Assembly (NCBI GenBank): GCA_047631555.1
Contig: JBLHZY010000001.1
Coordinates: 62,001-126,000 of the forward strand
DNA length: 64,000 nt
Direction: 5' to 3'
Source: JBLHZY01 sp047631555
GTDB taxonomy: Bacteria > Pseudomonadota > Alphaproteobacteria > Rhodobacterales > Rhodobacteraceae
Shown: positions 23,721 through 32,201 of the stretch, one piece after another
Numbering within the stretch: position 1 is the first letter of the stretch
Layout: each line of letters opens with the position of its first letter
Made by a program: the position numbers and the translations under genes
Notes under the pieces: model-generated
Seen by the model: only the letters and a program-made list of their open reading frames with translations
The model's database searches: none
What the model was told of the DNA's origin: nothing

Positions 23721-24550
23721 GCGCCCGCGCGCATATCGCCGCGCTCGCTTTGATCCTATGCGGGGCAGGGGCCATGGCTGGCGAAATCACCCGCTCGCCC
23801 ATCCCGCTGCCGCGCCCCGGCACCAGCATCCCCGATCCCATCGCCAGTTCGCGCAGCTTTAGCGCAACCGTGGCCGCACCGGCGCCGCTGCCGCCCGAAA
23901 TCCTTGCCGCGCCCGCGCCATCACCCGCCCCAACCGCCAAGCCGCGCCCCCGCCCGCGCGGCCTTGCCAAGATATTCGGCGCGCGCGCCAAAAACCGCCC
24001 GCCAAACGCCGCCATTCAGGGCAAAGCGGGCGCGGTCTGCGGGATCAATGCGATCCAAGGCAGCGCCGTTCCCGCCATTCCAGGGCGTCTCAAGGGCTGC
24101 GGCGTGGAAAACCCCGTGCGCATTACCTCCGTTGGCGGCGTGCGCCTCAGCACCCCGGCCACGATGGATTGCAAAACCGCCAAAGCGCTTCATTCTTGGG
24201 TTGAGAAAGGCGCCAAACCCGCCGTTGGGCGCAAAGGCGGCGGGGTTGCGCAAATCAAGGTCGCTGCGGGCTATGCCTGCCGCACCCGCAACAATCAGCC
24301 CGGCGCGAAAATTTCCGAACATGGCCGGGGCCGCGCCATTGATATTTCTGCCATTAAGCTAGCTGACGGCACCGAAATGACCGTGCTCCAGGGCTGGAAA
24401 GATCGCCGTCAGGGCCCCATGCTCAAGAAGATGCACCGCGCCGCCTGTGGCCCCTTCGGGACGGTCCTTGGCCCCAACGCCGACAAGTTTCACCGCGATC
24501 ATTTTCACTTTGATACCGCGCGCTATCGCTCGGGAAGCTACTGCCGCTAA
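23717..24550 (+). CDS. Extensin-like C-terminal domain protein
   Basis: The 277-residue exported protein has a signal peptide (about 1-21, A-M-A cleavage), a Pro/Ala-rich linker (about 30-100) and an extensin-like C-terminal domain (about 105-277). The domain has conserved cysteines, an H-G-R-G-R-A-I-D-I-S motif and F-H-R-D-H-F-H-F near the end. The H/D pattern resembles LAS/M15 zinc peptidases, so a cell-wall role is plausible. It starts at TTG, overlapping the tyrC stop (TTGA), which implies translational coupling. Confidence 0.85.
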   Translation: MSARAHIAALALILCGAGAMAGEITRSPIPLPRPGTSIPDPIASSRSFSATVAAPAPLPPEILAAPAPSPAPTAKPRPRPRGLAKIFGARAKNRPPNAAIQGKAGAVCGINAIQGSAVPAIPGRLKGCGVENPVRITSVGGVRLSTPATMDCKTAKALHSWVEKGAKPAVGRKGGGVAQIKVAAGYACRTRNNQPGAKISEHGRGRAIDISAIKLADGTEMTVLQGWKDRRQGPMLKKMHRAACGPFGTVLGPNADKFHRDHFHFDTARYRSGSYCR

Positions 24551-24618
24551 GGGCTGCAATTTTTCGCGCAAAAACCGCTTGACCCGCGCGCCGCCAAAGC
24601 TTACCTACGCCCCACTTT

Positions 24619-24695
24619 GGCGGAGTAGCTCAGGTGGTTAGAGCAGCGGAATCATAATCCGCGTGTCGGGGGTTCAAGTCCCTCCTCCGCTACCA
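24619..24695 (+). tRNA. tRNA-Met (anticodon CAU)
   Basis: The 77-nt cloverleaf has acceptor GGCGGAG/CTCCGCT with a G-U first pair, discriminator A at 24692 and an encoded CCA. The anticodon arm GCGGA-ATCATAA-TCCGC gives CAU. The paired first position fits an elongator rather than an initiator tRNA. An Ile(CAU) identity after lysidine modification cannot be excluded by eye. Confidence 0.92.
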
Positions 24696-24860
24696 ATATC
24701 CTTAAATTTCTGTGGTTCGACAGAGACCTGCAGGCAGCGATGCCCGGCCGGGGCGCAATCTTGTTTCATGCACCGCTTTGGTTTGGTAGAAGTGTTAAAG
24801 GTCGCAGCGCGCGGCTGGATTTTTCCGGGCTTTCTCGGACCAGACTTAAAGAGTTGCCCC

Positions 24861-26060
24861 ATGTCCGAACCCGTTTCAGAACAGCCGATCAACTTTGATC
24901 TCATCGTCATGGGCTCGGGGCCTGCGGGCGGCGCGGCGGCTTATACGGCGCGCAAATTGGGGCTGAGGGTGGCGCTGATCGACAAAAAGGCCTTCCCGCG
25001 CGATAAGCTTTGCGGCGGGCTCTTTTCAGGGCGCAGTTTGCGCTATTTCACCCAGATTTTTGATGAGGCGCCATCGCCCGAATTGCTTGGTCGCACAAGG
25101 GATGTTGAATTTTTCCTGCGCGGGCAATCGCTTGGCCGCCTGCGCGATGTGCCGCCTTTGTATATGACGATGCGCTGGGATTTGGACGGCGATATTCACA
25201 GCCGTGCGCTGAACGCGGGGGCTGTGGATTTCAGCGGCGAAAGCGCGCGTGAAATTGATCTGACGGCGCGCAAGATTACCCTGCGCGATGGGCGCGTGCT
25301 TGCGTATAAGGCGCTGATCGGCGCAGACGGGGTCAACAGCCAAGTCGCACGCACCCTGTTTGGCAAAGCCTTTGATCACGACAAAATCGGCTTTGCGCTT
25401 GAAGTTGAGGGGCCAGTTTCCCCCGAAGACACGCCCATTCGCATTGATTTTTCCGCCGCCGCTTGGGGCTATGGCTGGTCTTTCCCAAAGAAGGCCAGCA
25501 CGACGATTGGCGTGGGCGGCGTACATAGCGCCAACCCGGATATGAAGGGCCATATGGCGAAATACATGGCCCTTTTAGGCCAAGAGGGCGATCCGAAATC
25601 CTTTAAAGGCCATTTCATTCCCTTTGGCGATTTTCGCAAACATCCGGGGCAGGGCGCGGTTTTGTTGTGCGGGGATGCGGCGGGTTTGGTTGATCCGATC
25701 ACCGGCGAAGGCATTGCTTTTGCACTGAAAAGCGGCCAACTCGCGGCGCAATCTGTGGCCCAAGCGCTTGCAGAGGGCGCACCAGCCTCGGCCTATGATC
25801 GCTACAAATCATCCCTCAAAGAGATACACCGCGCGATGGTATTCTCGCGGCTTTTGCGCCCGATCATTTGCTTGCCGCGCTTTGAGAAAGCCTTCGCCAA
25901 AGCCTTCTCAAATTCAACAACCCTGCGGCGCCAATATATGGAAGTTCTGGCCGGCGAGATCGAATATCAACAGATGATCTGGCCCGTGTTGCGCCGCTTG
26001 CCGGGCCTTTTGGGCCGCGCGCTGCTTGCGCCATTCGGGCGTTCCGACAAGGCCTCTTAA
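24861..26060 (+). CDS. Geranylgeranyl reductase family FAD-dependent oxidoreductase
   Basis: The 399-residue flavoprotein has an N-terminal FAD motif (G18-S-G20-P-A-G23), the F-P-R-D-K-L-C-G-G-L segment typical of the geranylgeranyl reductase group, A-L-I-G-A-D-G and the second FAD motif CGDAAGLVDPITGEGI. The family reduces isoprenoid chains. No chlorophyll genes are present, so the substrate may be a quinone or another prenyl lipid. ATG at 24861 is chosen because the conserved FDLIVMGSGPAGG follows directly; upstream codons run into the tRNA. The 3' end overlaps the PAAR gene by four bases. Confidence 0.85.
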   Translation: MSEPVSEQPINFDLIVMGSGPAGGAAAYTARKLGLRVALIDKKAFPRDKLCGGLFSGRSLRYFTQIFDEAPSPELLGRTRDVEFFLRGQSLGRLRDVPPLYMTMRWDLDGDIHSRALNAGAVDFSGESAREIDLTARKITLRDGRVLAYKALIGADGVNSQVARTLFGKAFDHDKIGFALEVEGPVSPEDTPIRIDFSAAAWGYGWSFPKKASTTIGVGGVHSANPDMKGHMAKYMALLGQEGDPKSFKGHFIPFGDFRKHPGQGAVLLCGDAAGLVDPITGEGIAFALKSGQLAAQSVAQALAEGAPASAYDRYKSSLKEIHRAMVFSRLLRPIICLPRFEKAFAKAFSNSTTLRRQYMEVLAGEIEYQQMIWPVLRRLPGLLGRALLAPFGRSDKAS

Positions 26061-26314
26061 GGCTTTACCAGATGGTTGGGCGAGCCTTGCACAATCGCGC
26101 CGCCGTGGCTTGTGGTTGAGCCAAGATAAGCCACCGGCATGCCGCCATCCATCGAGGCCGATGAGCCCTTCACAATCGTCGCACCACAGCCCGTCAGATC
26201 GCCAACCCGCGCAATTGGCAGCCGATCAACAAGCGCTTTGCCGCCCGAAGTAATCGCGTTTGGCCCATGGATCGGGCAGACATGTTTGTCGCCAAGGCGC
26301 GCCACGGGCAGCAT
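26057..26314 (-). CDS. PAAR-repeat protein (T6SS spike tip)
   Basis: The 85-residue protein consists of PAAR repeats: ARLGDKHVC at the start, R-V-G-D-L-T-G-C-G-A-T-I-V-K-G-S in the middle and G-G-A-I-V-Q-G-S near the end. PAAR proteins cap the VgrG trimer of type VI secretion systems. The start overlaps the vgrG stop by one base, so both come from one transcript. No effector domain is attached and no effector gene follows. Confidence 0.88.
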   Translation of the reverse strand: MLPVARLGDKHVCPIHGPNAITSGGKALVDRLPIARVGDLTGCGATIVKGSSASMDGGMPVAYLGSTTSHGGAIVQGSPNHLVKP

Positions 26315-28377
26315 CAGCCATCCCCCTTATCGGCAAAGCATTCCTCGACCAAGGGCAAGCCTTCATTCGCCGCCCCCTGAAGTGTCGGCACCTGCGCAGA
26401 GCCAGAGCCGCCCATCATCACATTGCCCTTCAGATTGATCATCGCCGCCTCAAGCGTGATGCCGCTTGCATCAATGGTGATCTTGCCGCCGGGGCCTTTG
26501 ATCACGAATTTCTCAAACGCCATCAGCGTGTGGGTCTTGGTATTATTGGTGATCGATTGGTTGACGTTGAGCGTATAGCGCCCCTTAACCGTCTCTTCCA
26601 TATTGCGGCCAACATGCACCAAATGATCGGCGGAGATATCCTGTTTGTGGATGTTACCCACCGTATGAACATGATCCTTGCCGTATTTTTCCTGCTGGTT
26701 TTGGGCGACCGAATAGAGCACATCATTGCCCACAGAATGGCTGGCATTATGGCCAATCGTTTCGGTGTGATCATTGCCAACGGTGATGGTTTTATCGTTG
26801 CCCACACTCTCAACCTGATCATGGCCGATTGTCTTGGAGCGATCATTGAGAATTTGGATCTCGTGATCTTTCTGGCCGTGCATATAGATCAGCTCTTGGT
26901 CTTTTTCGTCCTCAAAAGTCAGCTCGTTAAAGCCGCTGCCTTGATGGGTGTCGGTCTTGAAAACGGATTTGGTTTTGGCCGCCGGAAGCGGGTAGGGCGG
27001 ATCATTGCGCCCGTTGTAAACACAGCCCGTCACCAGCGGCTTGTCAGGATCGCCCTCAAGGAATTCAACAACAACTTCCATGCCGATGCGCGGAATGATC
27101 ATCCCGCCCCAGCCCTTTGAGGCCCAATTCTGCGAGACCCGGCAGCGCATCGAATAGGCCTTCTCAAGATCCCAATGGAAATGCACCAAAATGCGCCCGA
27201 ACTCATCGCAATCAATCTCGCCCTCGCCAACGACCACAGCCGTTTGCGGGCCATGAACCACCGGAACATCGGTTTTGCGCTCTGGCGCGAGGGGCGCAGA
27301 AACGGGCATCAACACATAAGAGCCGGAATAGGCAAAGCCATCGCTCTTTGCCTCGCCCGATCCGTAACTGTCTGAAACGTAAGAATGATTAGCGCTTAAG
27401 CAAAGATAGGCCTCTTCCTTAAGGCCGGGAACATGCTGGCCCGTCAGGCCCAAAGTCATGCCTGCGCCAAGCGAGGTACAATCGCCAACCGCGCGCATCC
27501 GCCGGTCTTGGCCGCGCTCTTGATTGGTGCGCGTGCCAGCAACGCCTTTGCCTTCGCCTTGGGTCAGATAATCGCCCGGATAGTCATAGGCCTCGATCTG
27601 CCCCTGCGCATAGGCCGCATCGCCGGTGCGATCGACTTCCATCTTTGAGGTCGGTTTTTTGAAGTTGTAATCGGTCAGGCGGATGGCGCCGGTTGTCAGG
27701 TTGCGCTCTGGCTTCCACTCCCAGAAATGTTCGCCATCGGTGTGATCGGGGCCATCAACGCCAAAGTAATCGCGGGTCTTTCCGGCGATCTCTGCATGGC
27801 CGTCAATCGAATCCGTGAGCAAAAGCGTATGGCTGCCTTGCTCATGTTTGAAGTGGAACGAAATCCCAAAGCGCTCCATCAAGCGGCGTGCAAAATTGAG
27901 ATCGCTTTCGCGATATTGCACGGTGTATTCGAGCTCCGGATAATCGGCGCCCAGATCAAGCTTGAGCGCAGGTTTGCCAAGCGGCGCATAGGGTTTGAGC
28001 AGTTTTTCGATGATCGCAGGCGCGGTCATATTGTGGAAAATCCGCTGGTTGCGCCGCTGTCCAGCCAGCCAGAACCAAGGCCGCAGCACCAGCGCGTAGC
28101 GATTCCCATTCTCGCCAACGCCGGCCCATTGCGCCTGTGTGACGATCCCATCAAAGAATCGCGGCCCGTCTTTGGGGCTCTTCAACTCGACGCTGCAATG
28201 CGTCCCAATCAGCCCATCAAAATCGATATTCTGTTCGGTGCTCAGCGCATCTACGCGGTATTCAAACAGCGCGTTAACATGGTCTTGCCCCTCAAAACGG
28301 AGCAAAACCAGCGTGTCTTTACCAAGATCGGTATAAAGCTTGCCAAGACGCGTTTCTTGGCTGAATGGCACATTCAT
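26314..28377 (-). CDS. vgrG: Type VI secretion system tip protein VgrG
   Basis: The 687-residue protein has the gp27-like N-terminal half (about 1-370), the gp5-like OB region (E-F-G-R-I-L-V-H-F-H-W then SQNWASKGWGGMIIPRIGMEVVVEF). A long beta-helix of repeated V-G-N-D/T-I-G-H-type units follows (about 500-600). The C-terminal part (to 687) shows no recognised toxin domain. It is followed directly by a PAAR gene. No other T6SS structural genes occur in the window, so the pair is an orphan island that needs an apparatus elsewhere. Confidence 0.93.
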   Translation of the reverse strand: MNVPFSQETRLGKLYTDLGKDTLVLLRFEGQDHVNALFEYRVDALSTEQNIDFDGLIGTHCSVELKSPKDGPRFFDGIVTQAQWAGVGENGNRYALVLRPWFWLAGQRRNQRIFHNMTAPAIIEKLLKPYAPLGKPALKLDLGADYPELEYTVQYRESDLNFARRLMERFGISFHFKHEQGSHTLLLTDSIDGHAEIAGKTRDYFGVDGPDHTDGEHFWEWKPERNLTTGAIRLTDYNFKKPTSKMEVDRTGDAAYAQGQIEAYDYPGDYLTQGEGKGVAGTRTNQERGQDRRMRAVGDCTSLGAGMTLGLTGQHVPGLKEEAYLCLSANHSYVSDSYGSGEAKSDGFAYSGSYVLMPVSAPLAPERKTDVPVVHGPQTAVVVGEGEIDCDEFGRILVHFHWDLEKAYSMRCRVSQNWASKGWGGMIIPRIGMEVVVEFLEGDPDKPLVTGCVYNGRNDPPYPLPAAKTKSVFKTDTHQGSGFNELTFEDEKDQELIYMHGQKDHEIQILNDRSKTIGHDQVESVGNDKTITVGNDHTETIGHNASHSVGNDVLYSVAQNQQEKYGKDHVHTVGNIHKQDISADHLVHVGRNMEETVKGRYTLNVNQSITNNTKTHTLMAFEKFVIKGPGGKITIDASGITLEAAMINLKGNVMMGGSGSAQVPTLQGAANEGLPLVEECFADKGDG

Positions 28378-28503
28378 GGGTAATCCCTTGAAAACTAATA
28401 CATGGCCTAGGGTAAACGAGCCATCGCAGGCTGTGAAGCTGTAACTTGCGCAGGCGTTGTGTCTAAGGGCCGTTTTTGCGGGGAAAATCTCGCCAAAACG
28501 CGC

Positions 28504-28523
28504 AAAACACCCCTTTAGAGGGG
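28504..28523 (-). terminator. Terminator of tRNA-Glu
   Basis: CCCCT (28510-28514) and AGGGG (28519-28523) form a short stem that, on the minus strand, is followed by TGTTTTGCG. It lies 40 bp downstream of the tRNA. Confidence 0.5.
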
Positions 28524-28563
28524 CAAATCACGCTGAAATGTCTCAGAAATCACACAAAGGAAG

Positions 28564-28638
28564 TGGCAGCCCGTAGGGGAATTGAACCCCTCTTTCCAGG
28601 TTGAAAACCTGGCGTCCTAACCGATAGACGAACGGGCC
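28564..28638 (-). tRNA. tRNA-Glu (anticodon UUC)
   Basis: The 75-nt cloverleaf on the minus strand has acceptor GGCCCGT/ACGGGCT (G-U first pair), G73 and an encoded CCA. The anticodon arm CCAGG-TTTTCAA-CCTGG reads UUC. The T arm is AGGGG-TTCAATT-CCCCT. Confidence 0.95.
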
Positions 28639-28753
28639 GTGCCTTCGTGTGGGGTGCTGAATAGGCAAACTGGTGGCTGCTGGCAAGAGGTAAACTGCAT
28701 CAAAATCACAAGGCGGTGAAGTTTTTTTGCGAATGCTCGATTGGTCCGAAAAA

Positions 28754-30505
28754 TCAGGCGACCTGTTCGGCCGGGGCGGCATCCTCTAGGCGCAATTGCG
28801 CGCTCTGGCGACCGTTCCAAGTATTGATCTCCAAGCGCCCGGCCAAATGGAAACGCGCGCCGCCATGCCCTTCAAGCGCAGGGCCCATTGGCCCGTCAAA
28901 GGCGCCAAAGCAAATCGCATCGATCCGCCCGCCCATCCCATCGCCAAAGCTGATCTTGAGATGGCTCTCGCCAACCCGGCGGGCAAACAGGATCGCCACG
29001 TCTGGAAAGGCAAAGCGCGGCGCAGGGGCCGAGGCGCCGAAAGGCCCGGCCGCCTCAAGTTGGGCGATCAATTCAACCGTGGCCGCACCGGGCATCATCA
29101 GGCCTGAGAGGCGCAAATCAGAGGGCCCAAGCGCGCCTGCACCTTGGCGCTCTAACATCTCAGCAAGCCGCGCCATGGCCGGCTCCAGCTTGTCTTGGGC
29201 GACCGTCAGCCCTGCGGCCATCTTATGCCCGCCGCCCTTGATCAAAAGCCCCTCCGCCGCGAGCTTCTGGATCGCAGCACCAAGATCAATTCCGCTGACC
29301 GAGCGCCCCGATCCTTTGCCAATCCCGCCCTCAAACCCGATCACAATCGCCGGCCGGTTCGTCACTTCTTTCAAACGGCTCGCCACGATCCCAACAACGC
29401 CCGGATGCCAGCCCTCTTCAGCCGCCCAAACCAAGGGCCCGTCAAGCCCGCGCGCGGTTGCCTGCTCCAGCGCCGCCTCGCGCACCCGCGCCTCAATATC
29501 GCGCCGCTCTGTGTTGAGCAGATCAAGCCGCTCGGCCAAAGCCTGCGCCTCATGGGGATCATTCGTCGCCAAAAGCCGCGCGCCAAGATCCGCCGCCCCG
29601 ATCCGCCCGCCCGCATTGACCCGCGGCCCAAGCAAAAAACCAAGGTGATAGCTGCTCGGTGCCGTATCCATCCGCGCCACATCCGATAGGGCAACAATCC
29701 CGGGCCGGGCGCGGCGCGCCATGACCTTTAGCCCGGTGCGCACCAGCGCGCGATTGACCCCGATTAATGGTGCCACATCCGCAACCGTCGCCAGCGCGAC
29801 AAGATCAAGATATCCCATCAAATCAGGGGTTTGCCCCGCGTCGCGCAGCCGCCGATTGACCTCAACCAGCAGCAGAAAAACAACCCCCGCCGCGCATAAA
29901 TGCGCCAGATCGCCGCTTTCATCTTGGCGGTTCGGGTTCACCACAGCGGCGCAATCGGGCAGCACTTCACCGCCCAAATGGTGATCCAAAACGATGACAT
30001 CCGCGCCCGATGCCGCCGCAATCGGCCCATGGCTCAGCGTGCCGCAATCCACGCAAATGATCAGCGAATGATCGCGCGCAAGCGCCGCCATCGCCTCATC
30101 ATTGGGACCGTAGCCCTCATCAATCCGGTCGGGAATATAAAGCGTCGCGCTATGGCCCATATCGCGCAGCCATGTGAGCAAAAGCGCCGCAGACGCGCCG
30201 CCATCCACATCGTAATCGGCGAAAATGGCGATCTTTTCGCGCGCCTGAAAGGCCGTGATAAAGCGCAAGGCCGCAGGCTCCATATCCCGCAGAACCATCG
30301 GATCGGGCAATAGATCGCGCAGGGCTGGCTCAAGATAGGCTTGGGCTTCTTGGGCGGCTACCCCGCGCGCCACAAGCGTGCGGCAGATCGGCAAGGGCAG
30401 GGATGTCTCTTGGGCCATGGCCTCGGCGAAACGATCCTCGTCGCTGCTTGGCCCGATCCAGCGCCGCCCCGTAAGCGAGGCCTCAACACCCAAAAACGCG
30501 CTCAT
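28754..30505 (-). CDS. recJ: Single-stranded-DNA-specific 5'-3' exonuclease RecJ
   Basis: The 583-residue nuclease has DHH-family motifs: D97-Y-D-V-D-G-G for Mn2+ binding, C-V-D-C-G at 151-155 and D174-H-H. A DHHA1 domain with G-G-G-H-K-M-A-A-G (around residue 396) and a C-terminal OB-like domain follow. RecJ processes gapped DNA in RecF-pathway repair and mismatch repair. Its start codon overlaps the stop of the upstream hydrolase by four bases, so it is third in the glpX-hydrolase-recJ unit on the minus strand. Confidence 0.95.
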   Translation of the reverse strand: MSAFLGVEASLTGRRWIGPSSDEDRFAEAMAQETSLPLPICRTLVARGVAAQEAQAYLEPALRDLLPDPMVLRDMEPAALRFITAFQAREKIAIFADYDVDGGASAALLLTWLRDMGHSATLYIPDRIDEGYGPNDEAMAALARDHSLIICVDCGTLSHGPIAAASGADVIVLDHHLGGEVLPDCAAVVNPNRQDESGDLAHLCAAGVVFLLLVEVNRRLRDAGQTPDLMGYLDLVALATVADVAPLIGVNRALVRTGLKVMARRARPGIVALSDVARMDTAPSSYHLGFLLGPRVNAGGRIGAADLGARLLATNDPHEAQALAERLDLLNTERRDIEARVREAALEQATARGLDGPLVWAAEEGWHPGVVGIVASRLKEVTNRPAIVIGFEGGIGKGSGRSVSGIDLGAAIQKLAAEGLLIKGGGHKMAAGLTVAQDKLEPAMARLAEMLERQGAGALGPSDLRLSGLMMPGAATVELIAQLEAAGPFGASAPAPRFAFPDVAILFARRVGESHLKISFGDGMGGRIDAICFGAFDGPMGPALEGHGGARFHLAGRLEINTWNGRQSAQLRLEDAAPAEQVA

Positions 30506-31068
30506 AACCGCATCTCCGTGAGGATATCAACCGCGCTGCGGGCCTGTACAAATTCGCCGTGCAGATGCGCCACAGCGCTTGCATGGATCGCCTCGGCCGA
30601 AAGGGACGCAGCACCTGCGCTCCAGCCCATATCGGCGTTGCTGGTAAAAGCCGCGCAGGCATCATGAGCAAGCGTGACGGCAAAGCCCAAGTTCGCCGCC
30701 ATCCGGCAAGAGGTCGAGACGCAATGCGGCGTTGTCAGCCCGCAGACGACCAGATCAGTGATCCCCGCAGCGCGCAGATCGGCCTCTAGCGTTGTGCCGA
30801 TAAAGGCGGAGTTTACGGATTTTTCAAACACAGGCTCGCGCGCAATCGGGGCCAGCTCAGGGATGAAATCCGTGCCGCCTTGATCGGCGTGCAGCGGGCT
30901 TCCCGGCGTCGTCGAGATATGGCGCACATGAAAGGCCGGCGCGCCCGCCCGCCGCCAAGCCGCCAGAAGCTGCGCTGCTGCTTTTTCCGCGCCCGGGTTG
31001 TTGCGCCCCCCCCATGAGGGCGCGCCAAATCCGGCCTGAAAATCAATAAGCAGCAGGGCTTTTTCCAT
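30502..31068 (-). CDS. Isochorismatase-family cysteine hydrolase
   Basis: The 188-residue hydrolase has the catalytic triad D9 (L-L-I-D-F-Q), K83 (F-E-K-S-V-N-S-A-F) and C116 (L-T-T-P-H-C-V). Members hydrolyse amides or isochorismate; nicotinamidase-specific metal ligands are not evident, so the substrate is unassigned. The gene lies between glpX (6 bp upstream) and recJ (4-bp overlap), indicating an operon without clear metabolic logic. Confidence 0.85.
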   Translation of the reverse strand: MEKALLLIDFQAGFGAPSWGGRNNPGAEKAAAQLLAAWRRAGAPAFHVRHISTTPGSPLHADQGGTDFIPELAPIAREPVFEKSVNSAFIGTTLEADLRAAGITDLVVCGLTTPHCVSTSCRMAANLGFAVTLAHDACAAFTSNADMGWSAGAASLSAEAIHASAVAHLHGEFVQARSAVDILTEMRL

Positions 31069-31074
31069 GTAATA

Positions 31075-32040
31075 TCAGCTTGTTGGGTTGCGATACGACA
31101 TGCGCCGCACCGAGCCAGTTTTTGAGCGCATTAGGATGGTTTCGGTCGTCAGATAGCCCGGCTCGCGTTTGATGCCCGAAACGATTGAGCCATCGGTGAC
31201 GCCAGTTGCAGCAAAGATCACGTCTTGGGTGACAAGATCATCGCGCGCATAGATCAGATCGAGATCGGTGATCCCGGCCTTGGCCGCGCGGCCCCGCTCA
31301 TCATCATTGCGAAACATCAAGCGGCCCCACATTTGACCGCCCATACATTTCAGCGCCGAGGCCGCCAAAACGCCCTCTGGCGCGCCGCCCGAACCCATAT
31401 ACATATCAATCCCGGTGATCTCGGCCTCGGCGCAGTGGATCACGCCCGCAACATCCCCATCGGTGATCAAGCGGATCGCAGCGCCCGTGCCGCGCAGCTC
31501 TTCGATCATGTCCTCATGGCGGGGGCGCTCAAGCACACAAACGGTGATGTCGTCCATATTGCAGCCGCGCGCTTTGGCCAGCGCTTTCACCCGCTCTTTG
31601 GGGCTCATCTCAAGGCTCACAACGTCTTTGGCATAGCCCGGCCCAATCGCGAGCTTGTCCATGTAAACATCCGGCGCATGCAGTAGCGTGCCGCGCGGGG
31701 CCATTGCGATCACGGTCAGCGCATTTGGCATGTCTTTGGCGGTAAGGGTTGTGCCTTCAAGCGGATCAAGCGCGATGTCGACGGCGGGGCCATGGCCAGT
31801 TCCGACTTCTTCACCGATGAAAAGCATCGGCGCTTCGTCGCGTTCGCCCTCGCCAATCACCACGGTGCCGTTGATATCGAGCATGTTAAGCTGATCGCGC
31901 ATCGCGTTCACGGCGGCCTGATCGGCGGCCTTTTCATCGCCGCGACCAATCAGCTTGGCGCTGGCCATGGCGGCCGCCTCTGAGACGCGGGCAAGCCCGA
32001 GTGAAAGCATACGATCGGTGAAATCAATTGGGGCGGACAT
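31075..32040 (-). CDS. glpX: Class II fructose-1,6-bisphosphatase
   Basis: The 321-residue GlpX enzyme has V-V-I-G-E-G-E-R-D-E-A-P-M (metal site), D-P-L-E-G-T-T near residue 90 and MYMGSGGAPEGVLAAS further on. It catalyses the gluconeogenic step from fructose-1,6-bisphosphate to fructose-6-phosphate. The start at 32040 (MSAPIDFTDRMLSLGL) fits the family; the upstream in-frame extension of 22 codons does not. It lies downstream of hom on the same strand with a 161-bp gap, then continues into the hydrolase and recJ. Confidence 0.95.
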   Translation of the reverse strand: MSAPIDFTDRMLSLGLARVSEAAAMASAKLIGRGDEKAADQAAVNAMRDQLNMLDINGTVVIGEGERDEAPMLFIGEEVGTGHGPAVDIALDPLEGTTLTAKDMPNALTVIAMAPRGTLLHAPDVYMDKLAIGPGYAKDVVSLEMSPKERVKALAKARGCNMDDITVCVLERPRHEDMIEELRGTGAAIRLITDGDVAGVIHCAEAEITGIDMYMGSGGAPEGVLAASALKCMGGQMWGRLMFRNDDERGRAAKAGITDLDLIYARDDLVTQDVIFAATGVTDGSIVSGIKREPGYLTTETILMRSKTGSVRRMSYRNPTS

Positions 32041-32201
32041 GGGCGCAAGTTCCTTTGGCAATAAGCTGTTGGCGCAACACCTATCAGCAGGGCTGACGCG
32101 GGCCAAGGTGCTATGGGCGCGGTTTGGGCGCTAACATGGGCGGCAATGTGATGCTGCCCGCTTTATTTGCCGACGCTGGCCGAGAGGCGGCCCGTTTGGC
32201 G

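Noticed and set aside
26260..28383. Several plus-strand open frames opposite vgrG
   Set aside because: They mirror the codon pattern of vgrG, contain no domains and are not continuous; vgrG is unambiguous.
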